A stretch of DNA of 64,000 nucleotides from Actinomadura latina NBRC 106108 (GCF_001552195.1 NZ_BCQS01000003.1:372001-436000), one strand, 5' to 3'. Numbered from the stretch's first letter, positions 35,300-43,872 are shown. Translations and numbers: made by a program. The notes: generated by a model from the sequence alone, not told the origin.

Positions 35300-36099
35300 C
35301 TTTCTTGGACCACCTTTCTAATCAACTCGCGCGACATCTCTTCGGTGAGTGCCCGTGAACGAAGGGCATTGAGAGTACGCGCCAGCATGGACAGGTCCGT
35401 TGGGTCGTCGGTCGTGATGGCTCGTATGGCTGTCTCGACGTATGCGATCTCGCTTCGATCGTCCATCGTGGCGATGGTGAACGCGCCCGTGTTGCCGTCG
35501 TGCTCGCCACTTTCCAACACTACTTGAACCGTGATGTTGGGCAACATGCTCAGCTCAAGCAGGTGCTGGAGTTGCTCCCTCATCGTCTCGGCCGTGCCGA
35601 CCGGACGGCGAAGTGCTTGCTCGTCAACCAGCAGCACGAACTCCGGAGGAGTGCGTCCATCGCTCCTCGTGAGGATCTCCTGGCGAGCGAGCCGCGCTGC
35701 CACGGCTTCCTCGTTGCCCTGTAGGAGGGCGGATGCGTAAGCCGGAGTCTGGACGAGGCCCGCGATCAACATGGGCTCCCATGAGACGAGCATCGCCGCG
35801 TCCGATTCGATCTTGGGCCAGTCGAACCAGATCGGGACCGGGTGACCGTTCCTGTTCAGGTCTTCCCAGAGCTTGATCAAGGCGCCGTCCGAACCGAGGA
35901 TACGGTCGACCTGCTCGACGAATGAGCGCGTGGCCCGCCTGGTGCCGTTTTCAATGCGGCTCACCTGAGCCTTGCTGATGTTCGTATGGTCGGCGATGGA
36001 CTGCTGAGTGATGCCCTTTGCCTCGCGCATCCTGCGCATCTGTCCACCGAACGCGATCAGGGCGGGGGATTCCTTGGGGCGTTGGCGTCGCGGGGGCAT
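35290..36099 (-). CDS. Scr1-type HTH regulator with DUF5753 domain
   Basis: 269 residues: an XRE helix-turn-helix at about 18-75 (MRRMREAKGITQQSIADHT, then SRIENG), followed by the DUF5753 domain with WFDWPKIESDA, LVQTPAYA and the closing ELIRKVV. These regulators pair with DUF397 proteins and govern development or antibiotic genes. It diverges from an HATPase gene, with repeats in the 140-bp gap that may be its own binding sites. Confidence 0.92.
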   Translation of the reverse strand: MPPRRQRPKESPALIAFGGQMRRMREAKGITQQSIADHTNISKAQVSRIENGTRRATRSFVEQVDRILGSDGALIKLWEDLNRNGHPVPIWFDWPKIESDAAMLVSWEPMLIAGLVQTPAYASALLQGNEEAVAARLARQEILTRSDGRTPPEFVLLVDEQALRRPVGTAETMREQLQHLLELSMLPNITVQVVLESGEHDGNTGAFTIATMDDRSEIAYVETAIRAITTDDPTDLSMLARTLNALRSRALTEEMSRELIRKVVQERWT

Positions 36100-36146
36100 G
36101 ATCGCAAAGTTTCCCTTCCGTGGTATCTCGCCGAACAGACACGCCT

Positions 36147-36183
36147 GTCACCAGTCGTCACCAGCTGCACTTGGTAACACCAG
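36147..36183. promoter_or_regulatory. Candidate operator repeats between Scr1 and HATPase genes
   Basis: GTCACCAG occurs at 36147-36154 and 36157-36164, starts 10 bp apart (one helical turn), and a related ACACCAG is at 36177-36183. The position in the divergent promoter region suits autoregulation by the Scr1-type protein. Confidence 0.45.
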
Positions 36184-36240
36184 CATACAGCGGAACCTTG
36201 CAAAATGTGTGGTGTCCGACACACACCGTGAGGAGAGGTC

Positions 36241-36648
36241 ATGGGTCAGGGCGCGGCGGAGAACGAGATGGTGGTGAAGCAGGACCTGAAGGTGGTCGCG
36301 GAGGTGCGGCGGTTCGTGCGGCTGGTCACGGGCCAGTGGGGCATGGACGACTTCGTGCCGTGCCTGGTGGCCAGTGAGCTGGTCACCAACGCCCTCCAGC
36401 ACGCGGAGTCCGCGACGTCCGCGACGGGCGACGACGTGATCTTGCGGCTGAGCCGCACCGAGGACGACGCCCTGTGGATGGAGGTGCAGGACGCCGCCTA
36501 CGGACTCCCGCACATGCTGGCGGCAGACACGACCAGCGAGACGGGCCGGGGCCTGTTCATCGTCGACCAGTACGCCCGCTGCTGGGGCATCCGCGCCCTG
36601 GCCGACAACGTTGGTAAGGTTGTCTTCGCGGTCCTCGACCGCACATGA
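36241..36648 (+). CDS. HATPase domain protein (anti-sigma/RsbW-like kinase)
   Basis: A 135-residue stand-alone GHKL ATPase. N box ELVTNALQHA, G1 region DAAYGLP, and G2 GRGLFIVDQ are intact. It lacks any sensor domain. Such proteins act as anti-sigma factors or serine kinases, or work with Scr1/DUF397 proteins (AbaA-type loci). GAGGAG precedes the ATG by seven bases. A strong terminator follows. Confidence 0.9.
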   Translation: MGQGAAENEMVVKQDLKVVAEVRRFVRLVTGQWGMDDFVPCLVASELVTNALQHAESATSATGDDVILRLSRTEDDALWMEVQDAAYGLPHMLAADTTSETGRGLFIVDQYARCWGIRALADNVGKVVFAVLDRT

Positions 36649-36694
36649 CGGTGGCGTGGAGGTAGTTCCCGCGCACCGCAAACACGCTTAGGCA

Positions 36695-36722
36695 GGGGAG
36701 TCGCCCGAAAGGGCCGCTCCCC
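36695..36722 (+). terminator. Intrinsic terminator after the HATPase gene
   Basis: GGGGAG/CTCCCC outer stem with CCC/GGG inner stem and a GAAA loop, followed by CTTTTC; 46 bases after the stop. Confidence 0.8.
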
Positions 36723-37041
36723 ATCGCCTTTTCTGGGGGGTGGAAGGCGTCACCGCTGCGGCTTCTCGTAGGAGGGCATCGGTGGTTCGACCGCCGCCCC
36801 ACATTCTTGATCACTCCATGACGCTGCGCTACTGATTCGTGACTCTTCGTCTGTCGCGGTCGGCGCGCTGGTCGATTCCGCTCGGTCGCGGCGGGGGCTT
36901 CCCGGCGTAGGGCGGCGCGGTTACTCTTCTGGTGGCGTCCATGCCGGTCGTTTGCGCCTTGCGCCTGGGAGAGTTCCGTCCGCGGGACTTGTTCGGCTCT
37001 TGCACCGGCTCCTCTGTCCCCGTTCTGGAGGAGTCGTCCCC
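36723..37041. other. Chitinase upstream region
   Basis: No gene seen. The region should hold the chitinase promoter, but I found no clear DasR-type site and no convincing -10/-35 pair. GGAGGAG at 37026-37032 is the ribosome binding site for the GTG at 37042. Confidence 0.5.
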
Positions 37042-38406
37042 GTGAGAATCACGTACAAGCGATGGTCCCCGGCCGTCGCCGCGCTGGCGTCGGCCTTGGC
37101 GGCGTTGGTGCTGTCGCTGGGCGCGCTGGTGGTGCTGTCCTCGCCGTCGTCCGCTCAACCCACCGTCCTGTCGGCCGCTCAGGTCGCCTGCACCTACTCG
37201 GCCTGGGCCGAGGGCAACAGCTACAAGGTCGGTGACAAGGTCACCTACAGCGGACACGGCTACGAGGCGATCGTCGCCCACACCGCATGGCCCGGCGCCA
37301 ACTGGAACCCCGCGTCCACCCCGACGCTGTGGCGCGACCTCGGTGCGTGCGATGGGTCCACGCCGCCCACCACGCCCCCCACCACGCCGCCTACGACCCC
37401 ACCCACGACACCGCCGACCACGCCGCCCACTACTCAGCCGCCCGGGGACGGTACTTGCGGGGTCAAGTCGAAGCCCGCCGGCAAGGTGCTGCAGGGGTAC
37501 TGGGAGAACTGGGACGGGTCGTCCAACGGTGTCCACCCGCCGTTCGGCTGGACGCCGATCGACAACCCCGTCATCAAGCAGCACGGCTACAACGTGATCA
37601 ACGCCGCGTTCCCCGTCATCCGGTCGGACGGCACCGTCCTGTGGGAGGACGGCATGGACTCGACCGTCAAGGTCGCCACACCCGCCGAGATGTGCGCGGC
37701 GAAGGCCGCGGGCGCCACCATCCTGATGTCCATCGGCGGGGCCACCGCGGGCATCGACCTCAGCTCCAGCAGCGTCGCGGACCGGTTCGTCGAGACCGTC
37801 GTGCCGATCCTGAAGAAGTACAACTTCGACGGCATCGACATCGACATCGAGACGGGCCTGTCGGGCAGCGGCAACATCAACCAGTTGTCGGCGTCGCAGG
37901 CGAACCTGATCCGCATCATCGACGGCGTGCTCGCGCAGATGCCGTCCAACTTCGGGCTCACGATGGCGCCGGAGACCGCCTACGTGACCGGCGGCAGCGT
38001 CACCTACGGCTCCATTTGGGGCGCGTACCTGCCGATCGTCAAGAAGTACGCGGACAACGGCCGCCTGTGGTGGCTCAACATGCAGTACTACAACGGCAGC
38101 ATGTACGGGTGCTCGGGTGACTCCTACTCCGCCGGGACGGTCGAGGGCTTCGTGAAGCAGACGGAATGCCTGAACAACGGCCTCGTCATCCAGGGCACCA
38201 CCATCCGGGTGCCGTACGACAAGCAGGTCCCGGGCCTGCCCGCGCAGCCGGGCGCCGGCGGCGGCTTCATGCCGACCGGCCTCGTCGGCCAGGCATGGAA
38301 CCACTTCAACGGCCAGTTGAAGGGTCTGATGACCTGGTCCATCAACTGGGACGGCTCGAAGGGCTGGACGTTCGGCGACAACGTCCGCGGCCTGCAGGGC
38401 CGGTGA
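37042..38406 (+). CDS. Secreted chitinase: CBM5/12 plus GH18
   Basis: 454 residues from GTG 37042. A Sec signal peptide (about 1-38) is followed by a CBM5/12 chitin-binding module (about 46-103; CTYSAWAEGNSYKVGDKVTY), a TPPT repeat linker (about 107-133) and a GH18 barrel (about 145-454). The catalytic motif is DGIDIDIE at 263-270, with Glu270 as the acid, and SIGG precedes it. It hydrolyses chitin outside the cell. The catalytic domain resembles Streptomyces ChiC/ChiD-like exochitinases. Confidence 0.95.
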   Translation: MRITYKRWSPAVAALASALAALVLSLGALVVLSSPSSAQPTVLSAAQVACTYSAWAEGNSYKVGDKVTYSGHGYEAIVAHTAWPGANWNPASTPTLWRDLGACDGSTPPTTPPTTPPTTPPTTPPTTPPTTQPPGDGTCGVKSKPAGKVLQGYWENWDGSSNGVHPPFGWTPIDNPVIKQHGYNVINAAFPVIRSDGTVLWEDGMDSTVKVATPAEMCAAKAAGATILMSIGGATAGIDLSSSSVADRFVETVVPILKKYNFDGIDIDIETGLSGSGNINQLSASQANLIRIIDGVLAQMPSNFGLTMAPETAYVTGGSVTYGSIWGAYLPIVKKYADNGRLWWLNMQYYNGSMYGCSGDSYSAGTVEGFVKQTECLNNGLVIQGTTIRVPYDKQVPGLPAQPGAGGGFMPTGLVGQAWNHFNGQLKGLMTWSINWDGSKGWTFGDNVRGLQGR

Positions 38407-38411
38407 CGGCC

Positions 38412-38451
38412 CGGGGACGGGTCCGGCACCGCGCCGCCGGACCCGTCCCCG
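38412..38451 (+). terminator. Very strong terminator after the chitinase gene
   Basis: Perfect 16-bp stem (38412-38427 with 38436-38451) around an 8-nt loop, five bases after the stop. Confidence 0.85.
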
Positions 38452-38485
38452 CGCCCCGTCCCGGCCCCGCCGCCAGAACGAGGGC

Positions 38486-38517
38486 TTGACCTTGACGCCG
38501 GTGTCAGGGGATAGCGT
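38486..38517 (+). promoter_or_regulatory. MerR-type promoter with 19-bp spacer
   Basis: TTGACC (38486-38491) and ATAGCG (38511-38516) are 19 bp apart, with a dyad TTGACGCCGGTGTCA centred in the spacer. This over-long spacer with an internal palindrome is the hallmark of promoters remodelled by MerR proteins. It lies 26 bp before the merR start. Confidence 0.7.
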
Positions 38518-38542
38518 CGCGAACGGCCACAAGGGAGGGCGG

Positions 38543-39037
38543 ATGCGGATCGGGGAACTCGCCGCACGCGCGGGCGTCAGCACCCGCACGCTGCGCTACT
38601 ACGAGCAGCAGGGGCTGCTGCCGGCGCGGCGCGCGTCCAACGGGTACCGGCAGTACGAGGAGTCCGATCTGCGGCTCGTCTCGGAGATCCGCTCGCTGCT
38701 GGCGGCCGGGTTCACGCTGGACGACACCCGCCCGTTCGTCGACTGCCTGCGCGCCGGGCACGCCGACGGCGCGTCCTGCCCCGAGTCCGTGGCGGTCTAC
38801 CAGCGGAAACTCGCGGAGATCGACGCGGAGCTGCGCACCCTGATCCGCCTGCGCGCGGACGTGGCCGACCAGCTGGCGCGGGCCTGCCCGGGCTGCGCCC
38901 TCTTCCCGGAGGCGACGAATGATCACTCTGACCAGCGAGAACTTCGACGACCAGGTGCTCCGCGCCGGCAGGCCGGTACTGGTCGAATTCTGGGCGGACT
39001 GGTGTCCTCCCTGCAAGATGATCGCGCCGATCCTTGA
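38543..39037 (+). CDS. MerR family transcriptional regulator
   Basis: 164 residues from the ATG at 38543 (GGGAGGGCGG upstream). N-terminal winged helix MRIGELAARAGVSTRTLRYYE, then dimerisation helix and a Cys pair near the end (ACPGCALF) that could sense thiol oxidation or metal. The frame runs 119 bases into trxA; the last 40 residues are Arg/Gly-rich and look like shadow of trxA, so the family-typical end is near 38920. It probably autoregulates through the promoter just upstream and controls trxA. Confidence 0.85.
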   Translation: MRIGELAARAGVSTRTLRYYEQQGLLPARRASNGYRQYEESDLRLVSEIRSLLAAGFTLDDTRPFVDCLRAGHADGASCPESVAVYQRKLAEIDAELRTLIRLRADVADQLARACPGCALFPEATNDHSDQRELRRPGAPRRQAGTGRILGGLVSSLQDDRADP

Positions 39038-39233
39038 GCAGATCGAGGCGGAGCACGGCGACCGGCTCACGGTCGCGAAGATCAACGGCGACGAGAACCC
39101 CGACATCGTGACCCGCTACGGCGTCATGGGCTTCCCCACCCTCAACCTGTACCGCGACGGCGAGGTCGTCCGGCAGATCATCGGCGCCAAGCCCAAGCGC
39201 GCCCTCCTCGCCGCTCTGGACGGCCATTTCTGA
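38919..39233 (+). CDS. trxA: Thioredoxin with CPPC active site
   Basis: 104 residues with the full thioredoxin fold: EFWADWCPPCKM (active site C-P-P-C rather than C-G-P-C), cis-Pro in VMGFPTLNLY, and LDGHF end. The second Pro should change the redox potential relative to standard TrxA. The start lies inside the merR frame with GGAGG upstream, so both are cotranscribed; MerR may activate it under thiol stress. Confidence 0.92.
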   Translation: MITLTSENFDDQVLRAGRPVLVEFWADWCPPCKMIAPILEQIEAEHGDRLTVAKINGDENPDIVTRYGVMGFPTLNLYRDGEVVRQIIGAKPKRALLAALDGHF

Positions 39234-39320
39234 CCAACGCGTGAGCGGATCGCGGGACGGGCCCGGCGGCGAAAGACCTATGCTCGGCGTAGGTGGGTGC
39301 TGCCGTCGGGAGGGCTGCTG

Positions 39321-39710
39321 ATGCGGACATTGCTGAACGTGATCTGGCTGGTGCTGGCGGGGTTCTGGCTGGCGCTGAGCTACGTGATCGCCGGGATCGT
39401 CTGCTGCATCCTCATCATCACGATCCCGTTCGGCATCGCGTCGTTCCGCATCGCGGGCTTCGCGCTGTGGCCGTTCGGCCGGACGGCCGTCCCCAAGCGC
39501 GACGCGGGCGCCGGGTCCCTCATCGGCAACATCATCTGGATCATCGTCGCCGGCTGGTGGCTGGCCCTCGGGCACCTGATCACCGGCGTGCTGCTCTGCA
39601 TCACGATCATCGGCATCCCGTTCGGCATCGCCAACTTCAAGCTGATCCCGATCTCCTTGACCCCCCTCGGCCACGACATCGTCTCCTCCCGCGACCGCTC
39701 GGCCTTCTGA
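39321..39710 (+). CDS. YccF family membrane protein
   Basis: 129 residues with two repeats of a conserved pattern: NVIWLVLAGFWLALSYVI...IPFGIASF and NIIWIIVAGWWLALGHLI...IPFGIANF, characteristic of YccF (DUF307). Four membrane helices. Function unknown. The ATG at 39321 has GGGAGGG upstream. Confidence 0.9.
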   Translation: MRTLLNVIWLVLAGFWLALSYVIAGIVCCILIITIPFGIASFRIAGFALWPFGRTAVPKRDAGAGSLIGNIIWIIVAGWWLALGHLITGVLLCITIIGIPFGIANFKLIPISLTPLGHDIVSSRDRSAF

Positions 39711-39731
39711 GCGCCGCTCCGGTCGCGGGGG

Positions 39732-40565
39732 TCAGGACGTCCAGGGGGTGCCGGTCAGGCGTTCGTAGACTTCGGTGTAGCGGGCTCGGGTGGCGTCCAC
39801 TACGTCCTGGGGGATGGCGGGGCCGGGTGGGGTGCGGTCCCAGTCGAGGGTGCTGCTCCAGTCGCGGACGAACTGCTTGTCGAGGGAGCGCTGGGCGCGG
39901 CCTGGCTCCCAGTCGTCGGCGGGCCAGAAGCGGGACGAGTCGGGCGTCAGAACCTCGTCGCCCAGGACGAGGGCGCCGTCGGCGGCGCGGCCGAACTCCA
40001 GCTTGGTGTCGGCGATGATGATGCCCCGCTCGGCGGCCAGCGCGGCGCCGCGCTTGTAGATCTCCAGGGTGACGTCCTTGAGGCGGGCGGCGGTGTCGTC
40101 GCCGATCTCGGTCACGACGTCGGCGTAGGTGATGAACTCGTCGTGGCCCTCGGTGGCCTTGGTCGTCGGCGTGAAGATCGGCTCGGGGAGCCGCGAGGCG
40201 TCGACCAGGCCGGTGGGCAGCGAGATGCCGGAGACGGTGCCGTTCTTTTCGTACTCCTTGAGGCCGAGGCCGGTCAGGTAGCCGCGGGCGATCCACTCGA
40301 CGGGGAGCATGGTGAGGCGGCGGCAGCGGATGGCGCGGCCGGCCCATTCGGCGGGGACGTCGGCCGCCGACACGACGTGGTTCGGGATGATGTCGGCGAG
40401 CTGCTCGAACCACCAGAGGGAGAGCTGCGTGAGGATCTTGCCCTTGTCGGGGATCCGCGTCGGCAGCACGACGTCGTAGACGCTCACCCGGTCGGACGCC
40501 ACCAGGATCAGCTCGTCGCCGTCCGCGTAGACGTCCCGCACCTTCCCCGAGTGGATCAGCTCCAT
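39732..40565 (-). CDS. purC: Phosphoribosylaminoimidazole-succinocarboxamide synthase
   Basis: A 277-residue SAICAR synthetase catalysing the ATP-dependent condensation of CAIR with aspartate in purine synthesis. Signature motifs are GKVRDVY, ASDRVSVYDVVLP, WIARGYLTG, DTKLEFG and DEVLTPDSSRFW. The ATG at 40565 has GAGGAG upstream. It stands alone here and diverges from the deacetylase. Confidence 0.96.
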   Translation of the reverse strand: MELIHSGKVRDVYADGDELILVASDRVSVYDVVLPTRIPDKGKILTQLSLWWFEQLADIIPNHVVSAADVPAEWAGRAIRCRRLTMLPVEWIARGYLTGLGLKEYEKNGTVSGISLPTGLVDASRLPEPIFTPTTKATEGHDEFITYADVVTEIGDDTAARLKDVTLEIYKRGAALAAERGIIIADTKLEFGRAADGALVLGDEVLTPDSSRFWPADDWEPGRAQRSLDKQFVRDWSSTLDWDRTPPGPAIPQDVVDATRARYTEVYERLTGTPWTS

Positions 40566-40670
40566 GTCGCTCCTCATCTCGACCGCCGGATAGGAGTCTG
40601 GCACAACGGCGTCCGGCCGCCTCACGAGGGCCGATAGGTTTTGATCAGTCGGGTGGGGGAGGCCGTCGGG

Positions 40671-41591
40671 GTGCGGGCTTTTCGTGTGGCGGCCGGGGCC
40701 GCTCTGCTGATCGCGGTGGCGGGTGGATGCCAGCCGTCCGAGGCCGGCAGGGTCGCGCGGACGGTGAAACCGAGCGTGACGCCCGCCGTGCGGGACGAGG
40801 CGGCCGTGTGGAGGGGGTGGAAGCTCAAGCCGCTGCCTCCGGCGCCCGCGCCACCGGAGGACAAGCCCCTCAAGCTCGGCGGTAAGGGGCCTGTGAAGGT
40901 CTTCGACCGGGTTCCGACCGAGGATCGGGTCGTCTTCATCACGATCGATGACGGGCAGGAGAAGGACCCCGGGTTCGTCCAGATGCTGACGGACCTCAAG
41001 GTGCCGGTCACCATGTTCCTCACCGACAACGTCATCCAGGACGACTACGCCTACTTCAAGCCCTTGCAGGCGCTGGGGAATCACGTCCAGAACCACACGC
41101 TGACCCATCCCGTCCTGCCGTTCCTAGGGTTGGACGGCCAGAAGCATGAAATCTGCGGGGACCAGGAGGTCCTGACCAAGCAGTACGGGACGAAGCCCAC
41201 CCTGTTGAGGCCGCCCTACGGACGGTGGAATTGGGCCACACAGCAGGCGGCCCGCGAGTGCGGCATCGACGGAATCGTCATGTGGCGGGCCTCCATGCAG
41301 ATCCACGACATGCAGTACGACGACCTCAACAAGGAGCTGCACCCCGGCGACATCCTGCTGGCCCACTTCAGGGGCCCGAAGCAGCTCAAGGGCGAGACGA
41401 TGACAGAGATGTTCGCCCACATGCTCAAGCGCATCGAGAAGCAGGGTTTCGCCGTCGCGCGCCTGGAGGACTACATCAGTCCTCGACCAGGGCCCGAACC
41501 GTCTTCACAACGAATGCGACGCCGGTCATCGGGTAGGGCGGCCATCAACGGCCGAGAGGGAGTTACCGATGAACGATCGCATACCGGCTGA
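40671..41591 (+). CDS. Polysaccharide deacetylase lipoprotein
   Basis: About 306 residues from GTG 40671 (GGGGGAGG upstream). The signal peptide ends with lipobox VAGGC. A Pro-rich spacer leads to a NodB domain: TIDDG (metal Asp), HTLTHP (metal His pair), RPPYGRWN, and DILLAHF. It probably deacetylates cell-wall or extracellular glycans at the outer face of the membrane. The last 20 residues overlap the start of the next gene. Confidence 0.9.
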   Translation: MRAFRVAAGAALLIAVAGGCQPSEAGRVARTVKPSVTPAVRDEAAVWRGWKLKPLPPAPAPPEDKPLKLGGKGPVKVFDRVPTEDRVVFITIDDGQEKDPGFVQMLTDLKVPVTMFLTDNVIQDDYAYFKPLQALGNHVQNHTLTHPVLPFLGLDGQKHEICGDQEVLTKQYGTKPTLLRPPYGRWNWATQQAARECGIDGIVMWRASMQIHDMQYDDLNKELHPGDILLAHFRGPKQLKGETMTEMFAHMLKRIEKQGFAVARLEDYISPRPGPEPSSQRMRRRSSGRAAINGREGVTDERSHTG

Positions 41592-41928
41592 GGCGGAGCT
41601 GGCCTGGGAGGACTTCCACCGGCTCGTCAACATGACCTCGGACGAGCTGCGGACGTGGCTGCTCACGGACGCCTCGGGTGAGGAGGCATTCCCCGCGGAC
41701 GGGTCCGGTCCGGGGGTCGACGAGCTCGGCGCCCGCGTGGTGGACGTCCTGCGAAAGCGGAAGGTCGACCTGACCGACAGCGACACCGAGCTGATGGTGG
41801 AGGTCGTGGACTTCGTCGAGGACCGCCTGGAGAACCGTCCGCCCAACGCGGAGCGGGACGAGGAGTGGCGGCACGCGCTGATGAGCGTGGGGCACGACCC
41901 ACTGCGTCCCGACCCGTCCAGCGCATAG
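41569..41928 (+). CDS. DUF3140 protein
   Basis: A 119-residue soluble acidic protein whose start overlaps the deacetylase by 23 bases. Pattern WEDFHRLVNMTSDELRTWL and LDLTDSDTELMVEVVDFVEDRL-like helices match DUF3140, a helical family of unknown function. In operon with the deacetylase and the next small gene. Confidence 0.75.
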   Translation: MNDRIPAEAELAWEDFHRLVNMTSDELRTWLLTDASGEEAFPADGSGPGVDELGARVVDVLRKRKVDLTDSDTELMVEVVDFVEDRLENRPPNAERDEEWRHALMSVGHDPLRPDPSSA

Positions 41929-41939
41929 GAGGCGAGAGC

Positions 41940-42131
41940 ATGCCGAACCCGCAGCAGCCCGAGATGAGGCGGTCGGAGCGGACCGCGGTGACCGAGGAGC
42001 CGGCGCCGGAGGCCACCGACCCGAAGTCGACGCGGGCCAAGGGCCACGCGCACGGCACCGACAAGGGAGACAAGGGCGGCGGCAAGGGCGGCGGGACCCC
42101 GCCCGACCAGCAGCCGCCGCACCCGTCATAG
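41940..42131 (+). CDS. Small Gly/Lys-rich protein
   Basis: 63 residues, low complexity (DKGDKGGGKGGGTPP), probably disordered. AGGAGG lies six bases before the ATG. It is last in the operon, directly before a very strong terminator, which supports its reality. Function unknown. Confidence 0.6.
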   Translation: MPNPQQPEMRRSERTAVTEEPAPEATDPKSTRAKGHAHGTDKGDKGGGKGGGTPPDQQPPHPS

Positions 42132-42140
42132 CGGAGGATC

Positions 42141-42174
42141 GCGGGCCGTCCCGGAGCAGACCGGGGCGGCCCGC
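42141..42174 (+). terminator. Very strong terminator
   Basis: 14-bp stem (one G-T pair) with 6-nt loop AGCAGA, ten bases after the small-gene stop. Confidence 0.85.
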
Positions 42175-42218
42175 GCATGCGTGGCTTGTGGGACGTGACG
42201 GCAGGGTAGAGACAAAAG

Positions 42219-42995
42219 GTGATCGAGCTGTTGCCGGGCCAGGGGTTCGTCGAGATAGGTGAGCTGCTGCTGGCGATGGTGCTGTCGGCCTCGATCGGGC
42301 TGGAACGGGGGCTGCGCAACAAGAGCGCTGGGCTGCGCACGCACACCCTCGTCGGCGTCGGCGCGGCCCTGTTCATGCTGGTCAGCAAGTACGGGTTCGA
42401 GAACGTCCCGGGGAACGTGTCGCTCGACCCGTCCCGCGTGGCGGCGCAGATCGTGTCCGGCATCGGGTTCATCGGCGGCGGGCTGATCTTCGTCCGGCGG
42501 GACGCGGTGCGCGGGCTGACGACCGCGGCGGTCGTGTGGGTGACGGCGGCGGTCGGCATGGCGGCCGGCGGCGGGCTGTGGGTCCTGGCGGTCGCGGTGA
42601 CGGCCCTGCACTTCCTCGTCGTCTACGGGCTGAGCGCCCTGACGAAGTGGCTGCCGGTGCACCGGTTCCGGCCGGCGGGCCTCGCCCGGATGCGGCTCGT
42701 CTACCGGGACGGGCGGGGCGCGCTGCGGCAGGTCCTGATGGAGTGCACGCAGCGCGGGTTCGTGATCCTGGAGGTCAACGTCGACCGCGACTACCTGCCG
42801 GACGACACCGACCGCGGCCGGGACGAGCGCCGCGACCGGCGCGAACCGCCCGAGCGGCGGCGTCCCGGCAACGCGGTCGTGTCGCTGGTGCTGGAGGGCA
42901 CGGGATCGATCCCGGACCTCGCCGCGCACCTGAGCGAACTGCCGGACGTCGTCGGCGTCACGATCGGCTCCGACCCCCGTGACGACAACGAGTGA
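42219..42995 (+). CDS. MgtC/SapB family membrane protein
   Basis: 258 residues from GTG 42219. The N-terminal MgtC domain has four to five membrane helices and the conserved [27 protein letters not shown] and [11 protein letters not shown]. The C-terminal half is an ACT-like cytosolic domain. MgtC proteins are linked to Mg2+ limitation and, in pathogens, to survival in macrophages; in soil bacteria the role is open. Confidence 0.9.
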   Translation: MIELLPGQGFVEIGELLLAMVLSASIGLERGLRNKSAGLRTHTLVGVGAALFMLVSKYGFENVPGNVSLDPSRVAAQIVSGIGFIGGGLIFVRRDAVRGLTTAAVVWVTAAVGMAAGGGLWVLAVAVTALHFLVVYGLSALTKWLPVHRFRPAGLARMRLVYRDGRGALRQVLMECTQRGFVILEVNVDRDYLPDDTDRGRDERRDRREPPERRRPGNAVVSLVLEGTGSIPDLAAHLSELPDVVGVTIGSDPRDDNE

Positions 42996-42999
42996 CCGG

Positions 43000-43215
43000 C
43001 TAGGGGACCTCGGTCTGCGGGCTGTAGCCGTCGTCCTCGCCGCCCGGGGTCTCGGCCTCGGCGATCGGCGGGTCCGTCGGGCTCGGGGTGTGCTCGTCCG
43101 CGAAGTCGGCGTCCGCGTCCTGCGGCGCACCCGCCTCGGCGCGCCGGTCGGCGAGCGGCTTGTCCTCGTCGCGCTTGTCCCCGGCGCGCTCGTCCCCGTG
43201 TTCGTCTGCGGTCAT
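43000..43215 (-). CDS. Small acidic protein, unknown function
   Basis: 71 residues, Asp/Glu/Pro-rich and probably disordered. GGAGGAG precedes the ATG at 43215. It follows the hemerythrin gene by 52 bp on the same strand and may share its transcript. Confidence 0.55.
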   Translation of the reverse strand: MTADEHGDERAGDKRDEDKPLADRRAEAGAPQDADADFADEHTPSPTDPPIAEAETPGGEDDGYSPQTEVP

Positions 43216-43267
43216 CGGCCCTCCTCCCGGGCGGCGGCCCCGGCGGCCCGGGACCGCCCCGTGCTCA

Positions 43268-43819
43268 TCAGCTGCGGATCTTCCCGATGGCGTCGCGGAC
43301 GCGGTCCGCGACGGCGGCCATCGGGCCGACCGCGAGGTTCTTGGTGGGCGACTCCGTCCCCTGGTGCGGATGCGTCGGGGCGGCGGCCTCAGCGGCGTGC
43401 ACGGCCTTGGCCATGCCGCGCATCTGCTCGGGCGTGGCCTCCTGCCGGATGCGCGGGAACTCTTCCTTCTCCTCGTGCGAGGCGTGCGCCTCCACGTCCC
43501 TGTGGAACTTGGAGAACTTCTCCAGGAACTCCGGCGAGTCGGTGTCCATCTTCTCCAGCTCGGACAGGGCGCCCTTGGCCTTGTTCTCCTCCTCCAACCG
43601 GTCGTCCACCAGGTGGGAGCCGTCGCCGATGGCGCGGCGCGCGAACGGGTGGACGACCTCCTCCTCCGCGGTCTCGTGCACGGCCAGGAGTTCGCGGAGC
43701 TGGTCGAAGGCGTCCTTGCGGATCGTGCCGGTGCTGTTCTCCACCGTCGACGCCAGCCTGCGGATCTCATCGTGCTGCGCCCGCAGCAGGTCGACAACGT
43801 TCTCGGCCGTCTCGGCCAT
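43268..43819 (-). CDS. Hemerythrin HHE domain protein
   Basis: A helical diiron protein of about 183 residues: His in LLRAQHDEI, H-E-x-x-E in VHETAEEEVVHP, and FHRDVEAHASHEEKEEF. Hemerythrin-like proteins bind O2, NO or act in iron-sulfur repair or stress. Three ATGs occur in a row (43825, 43822, 43819); the last is best spaced from GAGGAGG and is given as the start. Confidence 0.88.
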   Translation of the reverse strand: MAETAENVVDLLRAQHDEIRRLASTVENSTGTIRKDAFDQLRELLAVHETAEEEVVHPFARRAIGDGSHLVDDRLEEENKAKGALSELEKMDTDSPEFLEKFSKFHRDVEAHASHEEKEEFPRIRQEATPEQMRGMAKAVHAAEAAAPTHPHQGTESPTKNLAVGPMAAVADRVRDAIGKIRS

Positions 43820-43872
43820 CATCATCCTCCTCGTCAAACGCTCGAACGGAGGCGATACCCGGACGGCGGAGT

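Noticed and set aside
36723..37041. DasR-type operator upstream of the chitinase
   Set aside because: No ACTGGTCTAGACCACT-like site within a reasonable number of mismatches was seen.
37363..37440. CRISPR-like or minisatellite repeat inside the chitinase gene
   Set aside because: The short CCACC/ACGCC units simply encode the TPPT linker and stay in frame.
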